Positions 1 through 6,140 of a stretch of DNA of 19,553 nucleotides are shown one piece after another (positions within the stretch are counted from its first letter, which is position 1; each line of letters opens with the position of its first letter). The DNA lies in assembly GCA_041730495.1 (NCBI GenBank), contig JBGSBR010000023.1, positions 1 to 19,553 of the forward strand, written 5' to 3'. Origin of the DNA: JBGSBR01 sp041730495 (GTDB taxonomy: Bacteria; Patescibacteriota; Microgenomatia; UBA1406; GWC2-37-13). Both the position numbers and the translations under genes were made by a program. The notes below the pieces were generated by a model. It saw nothing but the letters and a program-made list of their open reading frames with translations. It was not told the DNA's origin and did not search any database.

Positions 1-1
1 G

Positions 2-199
2 CGAGGCGGTGCTGGCAAAGCCGTTGCTGTCGGGCTGCACCTGCTCGATGACCTGGTTGTTGGCGTTGTAGCGGTAGGTGGTCTTCCAGGCCGTGGAGCG
101 CGGGTCGCTGATGCTCAGAACGTTGCCCCAGCGGTCCACGTTCTGCTGCACCACGGGGCGGACCCAGTCGGCCACGCCGTTGAGGCCCGTGATAATCAT
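2..199 (-). CDS. RHS/YD-repeat protein fragment (foreign, partial)
   Basis: The GC-rich left end reads open on the minus strand. The translation includes DRWGNVLSISDPR and TTYRYNANNQVIEQVQPD, which is the pattern of RHS/YD repeats (a WGN turn followed by a YxYNANNQ strand). Such proteins are large secreted or surface beta-cage proteins that deliver toxins. Only about 66 codons are present: the C-terminal side runs off the window edge and the N-terminal side breaks where the sequence turns AT-rich near 199-208. The ATG at 199 is probably accidental. GC content and codon use differ sharply from the rest of the window, so I read this as a piece of another genome joined to the contig, though a recent insertion cannot be excluded. 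Confidence 0.7.
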   Translation of the reverse strand, partial: MIITGLNGVADWVRPVVQQNVDRWGNVLSISDPRSTAWKTTYRYNANNQVIEQVQPDSNGFASTAS

Positions 200-755
200 T
201 GAGCTCAAACTGAGGATATATTCTCTTATTATATTTATAGTCCTCGGCAGTCCGTGAGCTCAATTCTTATCCAAATATTTCGCTCTGTTTTATTATGCAG
301 TGTGTGGATATGAATTATATTCACGTGCTGAGATAACCATTAATAGCATACTTCGTACATTTTCAGCTTGAATATAATGAATAGACACATACAAATAATA
401 AATATAATTCCGCCTCATTTAACCTCACTTTCTTCATAAATTCTCCTCAAAATGAGCTTAAAAACGACTTATTCGATATAAGTACCAAAAAGCGACGATA
501 GTTTGAGCTCAAATCCGCCTCACTTCTTCGCAATTTACAAAAAAAGGGGATAATCAATCATATCGTTAAGGGTTTAGATTATTACAACAATCCGATAGAG
601 AAGTGGTGTGCGGGAAAAAAGGGCTATGAGAGACCTAGAGGATACAAGCTCAAATTAGCTCATAAATTTAAAAATATAAATAAAGAAATAAATGAAAATA
701 AAACAAAATAAAAAACAAGTGAAAAATGGCACTTCTCTGCCGTGTTTCAGTGCTA

Positions 756-783
756 ACGTCGTAAAACATACATTTTACGACGT
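756..783. repeat. Perfect 11-bp inverted repeat with 6-bp centre
   Basis: The left arm ACGTCGTAAAA (756-766) is exactly complementary to the right arm TTTTACGACGT (773-783), with a CATACA centre. No T-run follows on either strand, so it does not look like a normal intrinsic terminator. The 28-bp size and 11-6-11 spacing match the geometry of Xer/dif recombination sites, but the inner half-site bases do not match the usual dif consensus. It could equally be a protein-binding operator or an RNA hairpin. Confidence 0.75.
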
Positions 784-1197
784 CATATAACCTTGCTTCT
801 TCGAGCTCATATGCGGGATTTTTTGCATTATTGATATGTACCAGTATTCAGGCGATGATGCAGATATATTTCTATTTATTCCTCTTTTATTTTTCATTTA
901 CACATTTATTTTCGTATTATTCTCGTTTTTTCACCTCTCTTTGACCTTTTTCATTATGTAAGAATTGAGCCTCTTCCGAGCTCCTCTCTTGATGTAGCTA
1001 GCACATGCATATTTAGCTTGCTAAATCAATCTTTTTGAGCAGTTTTGAGCTCAATTTAGTCATTACTAGCACGTATTTAGGCTGTATAGACCTTCAGAAA
1101 GGACCAAACATATGATTTTACACTCAAATTAACGCTATACCTCTACTCAGAAGAGTGGATATGATATAGTTCGATATTATTATGTCTATACACAAAG

Positions 1198-1218
1198 TTA
1201 TCCACATGATGTGGAAAA
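1198..1218. promoter_or_regulatory. Inverted pair of DnaA-box-like 9-mers
   Basis: TTATCCACA at 1198-1206 is a perfect consensus DnaA box. It is followed three bases later by TGTGGAAAA (1210-1218), whose complement TTTTCCACA also resembles the box. Looser matches lie at 267-275 (TTATCCAAA), 303-311 (complement ATATCCACA) and 896-904 (ATTTACACA). No dnaA or dnaN gene is nearby, so function is uncertain. The pair could also be a plain inverted repeat bound by another regulator. Confidence 0.3.
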
Positions 1219-1256
1219 GAAGTGTAGATTTCGATCCGAACGTGAACAATTTATAC

Positions 1257-1301
1257 CCTATAGTTTTACATCCTATAGTTTTATTTAGATAACTATAGGA
1301 T
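1257..1301. repeat. Direct repeat plus 11-bp hairpin
   Basis: CCTATAGTTTTA occurs at 1257-1268 and again at 1272-1283. The second copy forms part of an inverted repeat: ATCCTATAGTT (1270-1280) pairs with AACTATAGGAT (1291-1301) around a 10-base AT-rich loop. It lies about 100 bp downstream of the stop codon of the membrane protein gene that ends at 1398. It could serve as a weak terminator or RNA-stability hairpin for that gene, although no T-run is evident on the minus strand. Confidence 0.6.
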
Positions 1302-1397
1302 ACTATCAAATAATTCACGTCCGTTGTTAAAGAAGCTAACACTCTCCTCTCTTCTCTACTCAAGCCAAGCATGTTTTTTCCCGCAGTGACAAGCCAT

Positions 1398-2243
1398 TTA
1401 CCACTGTAATGTAAGCAATACAATCAAGACAACGAAGAAAAATACAAACGAATATTCACGAATTACATTCTTATAAAGCTTCTCTTCTTGAGCATGATAC
1501 ACTAGCCCTGTTAGACTGTAATAACAGGCTGTTGATAGCAACGCGGCTATAGTTGTAGATAATGGTAAGAATGATATGATGATTCCAAGCTGGAACATGA
1601 GCACTGCTACTCCACTCCCCAATCTTAAGAGTTGTCGATCAAATGCATGTTCAGGTTTGACAGTCCAAAATAACTGGATAGAAAGTAAAAAGCTTACTAT
1701 TCCTATCACTAATGCATTAACTATGAAATGTTGCTTAAAGGTGAATGTAGCCAAGATTGAAAGAAAGATAATACAGGTTTGCAAGAGATAATTGACGGAA
1801 AAGGCTGCTCTATAGAGCTGTAAGCTCTTCTCTACTCCGATATTGAAGATATTTGATGTCAAAAGAATTGCGTAGTAAGAAAACCCGAAAATCATGAGAT
1901 ATGGCAATCTTGTAAGCCATCGTACTGGAAGAAGTGAAAAGAACAGATAAAGTGTCAACGTAAGTAGCACTGGCATGATAAACAACGTGAACCACTCTAC
2001 CCCATCCAAGCCTTCAAAGACTGCAATGTACGTTGTGAAATACGATCCTAAGAAAAAAACAATAATAAAGATATACCATGACTCTACAAATGGGAAAAAG
2101 GTCGAAACGAGCAGCAATGCCAACATCATCAACACACAAACCACGATCCGCACACGTTTAGGGATGAAGTTGATAAAACGAAACCAACGATTGTAGATTT
2201 GTTCACGAGAACCTTTGAAAATAGATGTAAAGCTGGTTTTCAT
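1398..2243 (-). CDS. Polytopic integral membrane protein of unknown function
   Basis: This 281-residue protein is very hydrophobic. A short basic N-terminus (to about residue 32) is followed by roughly eight or nine membrane spans, interrupted by charged loops such as GVEKSLQLYRAAFSVNYLL around residues 136-155 and KPEHAFDRQLLRL around 197-209. There is no signal peptidase site, transporter signature or catalytic motif that I recognise. The arrangement recalls uncharacterised membrane proteins of Microgenomates (DUF5656-like), but that is memory and not a search. It is transcribed divergently from the TPR gene, with a plausible promoter (TGTGAA near 2296, complement TTCACA; AGTATA at 2271-2276, complement TATACT). 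It ends with TAA. The real start is probably the ATG at 2243, and there is no clear Shine-Dalgarno sequence. Confidence 0.8.
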   Translation of the reverse strand: MKTSFTSIFKGSREQIYNRWFRFINFIPKRVRIVVCVLMMLALLLVSTFFPFVESWYIFIIVFFLGSYFTTYIAVFEGLDGVEWFTLFIMPVLLTLTLYLFFSLLPVRWLTRLPYLMIFGFSYYAILLTSNIFNIGVEKSLQLYRAAFSVNYLLQTCIIFLSILATFTFKQHFIVNALVIGIVSFLLSIQLFWTVKPEHAFDRQLLRLGSGVAVLMFQLGIIISFLPLSTTIAALLSTACYYSLTGLVYHAQEEKLYKNVIREYSFVFFFVVLIVLLTLQW

Positions 2244-2270
2244 ATGAGATATTTATTGAGGTTAGATACT

Positions 2271-2301
2271 AGTATACTTCATCCAACTTCGAGCTGTGAA
2301 G
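2271..2301 (-). promoter_or_regulatory. Putative promoter for the membrane protein gene
   Basis: Read on the minus strand, TTCACA (near 2296-2301) matches five of six bases of the -35 consensus and TATACT (2276-2271) matches five of six of the -10 consensus, with a spacer of about 18-19 bp. It predicts a leader of roughly 20-25 nt before the ATG at 2243. Evidence is sequence resemblance only. Confidence 0.45.
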
Positions 2302-2332
2302 CAAAAAGAAGCCCTAGAATTAATATTTGCAC

Positions 2333-2360
2333 TTGATTTTCATAATAATTTTCCTATACT
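2333..2360 (+). promoter_or_regulatory. Putative leaderless promoter of the TPR gene
   Basis: TTGATT (2333-2338), a 16-bp spacer and TATACT (2355-2360) lie just before the ATG at 2368. Transcription would start at or next to the start codon. It lies inside the N-terminal extension that would result from starting at the GTG near 2296, which argues against that upstream start. Confidence 0.55.
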
Positions 2361-2367
2361 TTTTGAG

Positions 2368-3201
2368 ATGACAAATGTAAACATTCTCGAACAACAAGCG
2401 ATCGATGCAGCAGTTAGTGCCCAATGGGAAACTGCTATTGAGCTCAATAAACAAATTGTAAAAGAAAACCGTGAAGACATCTCTTCACATCTTCGACTCG
2501 GATTTGCATATCTGCAGCTAAACAATCTCAATGATGCAAAAAAAGAATATAAAGCTGTCTTGAAGCTCCAACCAAAGAACCTTCTTGCTTCAGAACATCT
2601 TGAGAAAATAGAGATTCTCGAATCAAAGAAAAAAAATAAAGCTATCAACACAACTAAATATAGCTCTGATCTTTTCTTGGAAGTTCCAGGTAAAACCAAA
2701 ACTGTACACTTAGTTAATCTCGGACAAAAAGAAGATTTAGCTGGACGCAATATTGGTGAAGAGGTCGTTTTGAAAGAGAAAAAGCGTCGACTTGAGGTCC
2801 GTACACTCGATAATGAATACATCGGTTGTCTCCCAGATGATATTTCCAAGCGTCTTCTCTACTTCGTCAAAGAAGGCAGTGATTACAAAGCTTTTATCAA
2901 AGAAATTGATCTCACAGATGTTGTACTTTTCGTCCAGGAATTGTCCAAAGGTACCAAAGTAAAACAATATCCATCCTTCCCTTCAAATCCTCATGCGTTG
3001 CTGAATGATATTCAGCATCTCGATGATGAAGAGGAAGATGAAAAAGAGGAAAAAGATCCAGAAGACGAAGATAAAGATGAAGACGACGAAGAAGAGGAAG
3101 AAGATGATCTCGAAGACAACTGGTCAGAAGATGAAGAAGATCACAAAGATCTAGAACATATCATTCAACTCGATGACGAAGACGAAGAATCAGAAGAATA
3201 A
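2368..3201 (+). CDS. TPR protein with conserved middle domain and acidic tail
   Basis: Taking the ATG at 2368 gives 277 residues. The open frame extends back to a GTG near 2296, but a good promoter sits between the two, so I prefer the later start. Residues about 8-75 form two tetratricopeptide-like helical pairs (ETAIELNKQIVKENREDIS, then HLRLGFAYLQL and DAKKEYKAVLKLQPKN). Residues about 100-210 form a compact beta-rich region with RRLEVRTLDNEYIGCLPDDI. Residues about 218-277 are nearly all Asp and Glu. There is no signal peptide, so it is probably cytoplasmic and a scaffold. An acidic tail of this sort can mimic nucleic acid or bind basic proteins, as in the RNA polymerase delta subunit, but function is not established. 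Its 3' end overlaps a small minus-strand gene by 37 bp. Confidence 0.82.
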   Translation: MTNVNILEQQAIDAAVSAQWETAIELNKQIVKENREDISSHLRLGFAYLQLNNLNDAKKEYKAVLKLQPKNLLASEHLEKIEILESKKKNKAINTTKYSSDLFLEVPGKTKTVHLVNLGQKEDLAGRNIGEEVVLKEKKRRLEVRTLDNEYIGCLPDDISKRLLYFVKEGSDYKAFIKEIDLTDVVLFVQELSKGTKVKQYPSFPSNPHALLNDIQHLDDEEEDEKEEKDPEDEDKDEDDEEEEEDDLEDNWSEDEEDHKDLEHIIQLDDEDEESEE

Positions 3202-3353
3202 TGATGGATCTTATCTTTAAAAAATACGATTGACCCCTTCACTTTATTCATACCAATCATCCGTAGTATTTCTTTGGGTGTCTCAAAATCTTTCATAGAT
3301 CTAAGTGCCAATATGAATGATAGTAAAACAATAATTAGAATTGGTATAACCAT
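3165..3353 (-). CDS. Small single-span membrane protein
   Basis: The product is 62 residues. An N-terminal hydrophobic helix (about residues 2-18, VIPILIIVLLSFILAL) is followed by a basic, soluble-looking segment, RSMKDFETPKEILRMIGMNK, and then VKGSIVFFKDK. It starts nine bases after the stop of the preceding minus-strand gene (3363), so it is likely the last gene of that run. The Ser-rich C-terminus lies antisense to the acidic tail of the TPR gene and is probably forced by that overlap and not selected. Other than the helix and the gene order I see no functional clue, and I do not recognise a family. Confidence 0.5.
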   Translation of the reverse strand: MVIPILIIVLLSFILALRSMKDFETPKEILRMIGMNKVKGSIVFFKDKIHHYSSDSSSSSSS

Positions 3354-3362
3354 AAATTTGTC

Positions 3363-4274
3363 TTAACGAATTTCCCACGCTTGCTCAGCTTCACCAAGCA
3401 CAAATAGTATATCATAGATGTCTGTATCGCCTTCTTTCACATCGCAATCGAAAAAGACCGCCATATCTCTAAGCGTCTGAGAGTCGTGTTGCTGATCATG
3501 GATCAGCTGACAACGTTGCACTGGTTGACGTTTCTCTGCTAGATCATTTACGCGGATACCATTACCTTCAAGTAAGGCACTAAGTTTAACTGCTGTTTTA
3601 TACGAATCTGCATACTGAAGCTGGATGTTTTGTTGTTCTAGTCGATATGGTTTCTGATACAACAAACCGATTGTGTTTTGTTCGAATGCCTCATCCTCAA
3701 ATAATATTTCATTGTAAATTTTATTGACCTCTTCGTTGTAACTCAAAAGCGTGTAATCTTCACCTGATTGTCGAATAAGCTTAAGCGCCAGATATAATCG
3801 ATCTAAATATCCGATATTAGAGTCAGCAAACATGATTGTACGGATACTTGGTCGTGTCTTCTCTGCAGCGACCTCTGTGCCGTAAAAAACCTCATCTGAG
3901 GATGTGTAAAAGTATGCATGAACGAATGAAGATGACGCCACAGATAAGGTTTTTTGGATAAGTGATGGATCTTTGTACAAATGTACTAGCTTACCGACAG
4001 ATCCCAGTCTGTACTCGCCATATCCACCTGGTACCGACATTTTCAGATCAGGGGGTAGATACATGACATAGCTTCGACCAGAAGTACTCGTAAGAGAATA
4101 AAAAGCTGTACGACTACCATACTGGACTATATTCAGTCGTTCTGGAGCAGATACGAAGTAGGAAGCACGGAAAGATTGAATACCTTTAAACAAAAGATAT
4201 CCAACAATAAAAACGATTACACTAGCGTATATGATGAGTTGGGTGCGGTTACCCAGATGCTTACGAGCCTTCAT
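3363..4274 (-). CDS. Membrane-anchored LytR-C-like protein
   Basis: This 303-residue protein has a short basic N-terminus and one membrane helix (about residues 13-30), so the rest is probably outside the cytoplasmic membrane. The middle part contains PPDLKMSVPGGYGEYRLG and FADSNIGYLDRLYLALKLI, which faintly recall the LytR-CpsA-Psr architecture. The C-terminal ~90 residues (AVKLSALLEGNGIRVNDLAE, then LRDMAVFFDCDV and DIYDILFVLGE) resemble the LytR C-terminal domain found at the end of cell-wall polymer ligases. The Arg/Asp residues expected of an active LCP enzyme are not obvious, so it may be a non-catalytic relative. A TTGTCA/TAGAGT promoter six bases before the ATG suggests separate, leaderless transcription even though dksA-like and lgt genes precede it on the same strand. 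Confidence 0.65.
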   Translation of the reverse strand: MKARKHLGNRTQLIIYASVIVFIVGYLLFKGIQSFRASYFVSAPERLNIVQYGSRTAFYSLTSTSGRSYVMYLPPDLKMSVPGGYGEYRLGSVGKLVHLYKDPSLIQKTLSVASSSFVHAYFYTSSDEVFYGTEVAAEKTRPSIRTIMFADSNIGYLDRLYLALKLIRQSGEDYTLLSYNEEVNKIYNEILFEDEAFEQNTIGLLYQKPYRLEQQNIQLQYADSYKTAVKLSALLEGNGIRVNDLAEKRQPVQRCQLIHDQQHDSQTLRDMAVFFDCDVKEGDTDIYDILFVLGEAEQAWEIR

Positions 4275-4280
4275 ATACTC

Positions 4281-4309
4281 ACTCTAACATAATCGGTCAG
4301 AAGTGACAA
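4281..4309 (-). promoter_or_regulatory. Putative leaderless promoter of the LytR-C-like gene
   Basis: On the minus strand TTGTCA (4309-4304) is followed by a 17-bp spacer and TAGAGT (4286-4281), then six bases and the ATG at 4274. The -35 matches five of six consensus bases and the -10 four of six. Confidence 0.4.
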
Positions 4310-4319
4310 TCAGCTGTAA

Positions 4320-4670
4320 TTATTTCTTGAGATCACTCTCACACTGCACGCAGTAAGCGGCTTCAGGGATAAGCTCAAGTCTTGCAGCAGGGATTTCTTT
4401 GTTGCAACGTTGACAGTATCCATATGTACCTTTATCAATGCGTTGCATTGCTGCATCAATATTGATGACTCTTTCATTAAGAGAATCAATCTCAGCTTGC
4501 ATACGTTGATGTGTATCTTGTTCACGCACATCAGTATCGACTGCTGCGTTATCATTGGCATACTCAGGATCTGAAAAAGGATCAGATGCCTTAAGATCTT
4601 TGATACTTTCAAGTGATTCTTGTTTGATTTTTGCTAATTGTTCTTTGACCTGATCCATGTTTTTTGTCAT
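4320..4670 (-). CDS. TraR/DksA-family zinc finger protein
   Basis: The 116-residue product has an N-terminal coiled-coil-like helical part (about residues 5-80, including LAKIKQESLESIKDLKA and MQAEIDSLNERVINIDAAM). A C-terminal four-cysteine zinc finger follows: CQRC around residues 89-92 and CVQC around 107-110, preceded by the family motif IDKGTYGYC. DksA/TraR proteins bind the secondary channel of RNA polymerase and tune transcription, often with ppGpp. Whether this one has the acidic coiled-coil tip of true DksA is unclear: DPFSDPEYANDNAAVD is in a suitable region. The gene lies 23 bp after lgt and 45 bp before the LytR-C-like gene. A second in-frame ATG at codon 5 is an alternative start. 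Confidence 0.88.
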   Translation of the reverse strand: MTKNMDQVKEQLAKIKQESLESIKDLKASDPFSDPEYANDNAAVDTDVREQDTHQRMQAEIDSLNERVINIDAAMQRIDKGTYGYCQRCNKEIPAARLELIPEAAYCVQCESDLKK

Positions 4671-4693
4671 AAGTGTAAATGAATAATAACTAT

Positions 4694-5482
4694 TTAGCTT
4701 GTTTTACGTCGGAAAATGCTCGTTACTCTATCCTTTATCGACGCCCTAAAATAATAGACCAGATACAAGCTTGATGTCAAGAGCATAATGCCAGAAACGA
4801 TGAAATCAAAAGAAATATTACCGATGGTCGGTTGAAGACCTTTCAAAGGATCCATAGCAAAAAGTACAAGACTCGTAAACCAGATAAAGAAGCTGAAGTT
4901 GAAACCTAAATCAAACTCATCGCGTCGGATAGCTAGAAGAATACGATAGGCAATGAAACTTCCCAAGAAAAATAAAATACTTTCATAAAGCGGAGTCAGA
5001 TGACGAGCTCCATCGAGGTTGGGATACTTGAGAGATAAAAGAAAACTTGTCTGCGCTCCGACCTCACTACCTGAGAAAAAACTACCCATTTTCCCTATCG
5101 CAAGCGCTAGCAACAAAGGTGCAATGAAATAATCTATCGTTTTACTGAACTGTATTTTATGCCATGTTGTATATAAATAAAAGGTAAACGCAGCACCTAC
5201 CAAAGCTCCAATCAAATGAATACCCGGGTAGCCGTTAATCAGGAAAAACTTAAGAATATCAAAACCAAATCGATCAAAGTGAAGAGCAACGAAGAAAATA
5301 CGACCGATCAGTAAACCACCAAACATACTAAAAAACATCGCATCAAATAACTCTTCTTCTTTGTATGATGTAAGGGTGCTATGTTTCCACAAAAAGTAAG
5401 TACTCCAGAAGAAGGCAAGAAGTAAAAACACTCCTTGAGTATAGATTTTTATAATGCCGAGATCGAGTAAAACCGGAAGCAT
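4694..5482 (-). CDS. lgt: Divergent prolipoprotein diacylglyceryl transferase-like protein
   Basis: This 262-residue membrane protein has about seven spans. Lgt moves diacylglycerol from phosphatidylglycerol to the lipobox cysteine of prolipoproteins. Matching features are the N-terminal IKIYTQGVFLLLAF, a GYPGIHLIGALVGA segment with His89, and RHLTPLYES near residue 160 (usual form RHPTQLYE). The Lgt signature GRIGNFINGExxG appears here as GKMGSFFSGSEVG at residues 130-142. The usual Arg is therefore Lys131, the Asn is Ser134 and the Glu position is Ser139. The C-terminal arginine expected to be essential in the E. coli enzyme is not apparent either, as the region reads VLFAMDPLK. It is therefore a clear structural homologue but may be catalytically altered. 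No lipobox protein is seen in this window. It heads the minus-strand run with the dksA-like gene. Confidence 0.78.
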   Translation of the reverse strand: MLPVLLDLGIIKIYTQGVFLLLAFFWSTYFLWKHSTLTSYKEEELFDAMFFSMFGGLLIGRIFFVALHFDRFGFDILKFFLINGYPGIHLIGALVGAAFTFYLYTTWHKIQFSKTIDYFIAPLLLALAIGKMGSFFSGSEVGAQTSFLLSLKYPNLDGARHLTPLYESILFFLGSFIAYRILLAIRRDEFDLGFNFSFFIWFTSLVLFAMDPLKGLQPTIGNISFDFIVSGIMLLTSSLYLVYYFRASIKDRVTSIFRRKTS

Positions 5483-5533
5483 ACCTGATTTAAAATCGTT
5501 TGTAATCGCGACAACTTGTATTTCGTTATTTAG

Positions 5534-5539
5534 TATAAT
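5534..5539 (+). promoter_or_regulatory. Possible -10 box for the sugar operon
   Basis: A perfect TATAAT at 5534-5539 lies 34 bases before the ATG at 5574 in the divergent gap with lgt. No convincing -35 element sits at the right spacing. A second AT-rich hexamer, TATTAT, at 5551-5556 lies four bases before an out-of-frame ATG at 5561. Confidence 0.3.
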
Positions 5540-5573
5540 TGAAAAACGCTTATTATCAACATGACTACCATGA

Positions 5574-6140
5574 ATGCCTAAAAAACCGCTAAAAGTTGGC
5601 TTTGACCTCGATGGAGTCCTCCTTTACAATCCAGCACGTATCGCCAGACCAATCATTGCCCAAAGCAAGAAGTTTCTTTTTAAGAAAGATACGACCAAGT
5701 TTCATTTCCCGAAAAAACCTTGGGAACAATGGGCTTGGAAATGGCTTCACCTATCTAGTATCTCGATTGCCGATGGCTTCGAAGATGTGAAAGAAATGAT
5801 TGATAACAAACAAATTGAAGCCTACATCATCACCGCACGCTACTCTTTCTTACGTGAAGATTTTGAACAATGGAAGCTAAAACTAAACACTAAACAGTAT
5901 TTTAAAGAATGTTATAACAACGAAAACGATGAGCAACCTCACATCTATAAAGCAAACCTCGTCAAAAAACTAGGACTTGATGTCTTCGTCGAAGACAACT
6001 GGGATATCGTGCAGCATATGGCGAAAACAACTAAAACTAAAGTCTATTGGATCTCAAATGTACTGGACTATAAAATTAAATATCCATACAAACATCTGAG
6101 TTTCAAAAAAGCAGTTGATGATATTAAAGCCTCATTATGA
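5574..6140 (+). CDS. HAD-superfamily phosphatase, NT5C-like
   Basis: The 188-residue product shows the HAD motifs in order: DLDGVL with nucleophile Asp11 and Asp13, IITARYS with Thr87 (motif II), Lys131 or Lys132 in ANLVKKLGL (motif III) and VEDNWD with Glu140/Asp141 (motif IV). The short helical cap between residues 20 and 70 is of the 5'(3')-deoxyribonucleotidase/NT5C type. It should be a cytoplasmic Mg2+-dependent phosphatase; the substrate cannot be read from sequence. Its TGA overlaps the ATG of the epimerase gene by four bases (ATGA), so the genes are translationally coupled. The context favours a sugar or nucleotide-sugar phosphate substrate over nucleotide salvage, but that is inference. 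The start at 5574 has no Shine-Dalgarno site; no better start is visible. Confidence 0.78.
   Translation: MPKKPLKVGFDLDGVLLYNPARIARPIIAQSKKFLFKKDTTKFHFPKKPWEQWAWKWLHLSSISIADGFEDVKEMIDNKQIEAYIITARYSFLREDFEQWKLKLNTKQYFKECYNNENDEQPHIYKANLVKKLGLDVFVEDNWDIVQHMAKTTKTKVYWISNVLDYKIKYPYKHLSFKKAVDDIKASL

Larger units (their letters stand above)
200..1397. other. AT-rich stretch without a confident gene
   Basis: About 1.2 kb of AT-rich DNA with many stops in all frames. It contains six GAGCTC palindromes (201, 256, 505, 803, 978, 1047), a perfect 11-6-11 inverted repeat (756-783), a direct plus inverted repeat block (1257-1301), DnaA-box-like 9-mers (267, 303, 896, 1198, 1210) and a 69-codon open frame with no start codon (502-711). 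A 24-codon minus-strand frame (363-437, beginning MKKVRLNEAELY) has a purine-rich GAGGAGA five bases before its ATG, but nothing else supports it. No tRNA, rRNA or CRISPR signature is visible. It may be a degenerate intergenic region, part of a mobile element, or further foreign sequence next to the left-end chimera. Confidence 0.6.

Noticed and set aside
756..783. Canonical dif site
   Set aside because: Only the 11-6-11 geometry fits; the inner half-site bases differ from the known consensus, so I list it as a repeat only.
200..1397. tRNA, rRNA or CRISPR array in the gene-free stretch
   Set aside because: No T-loop pattern, conserved rRNA segment or regularly spaced repeat is visible; GAGCTC spacing is irregular (about 50-300 bp).
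1124..1423. 99-codon minus-strand open frame after the membrane protein gene
   Set aside because: It starts inside the preceding gene, spans the repeat block 1257-1301, and shows no domain, ribosome-binding site or coherent composition.
2296..2367. N-terminal extension of the TPR protein from a GTG
   Set aside because: A good promoter lies inside the extension and its 24 residues do not continue the TPR helices.
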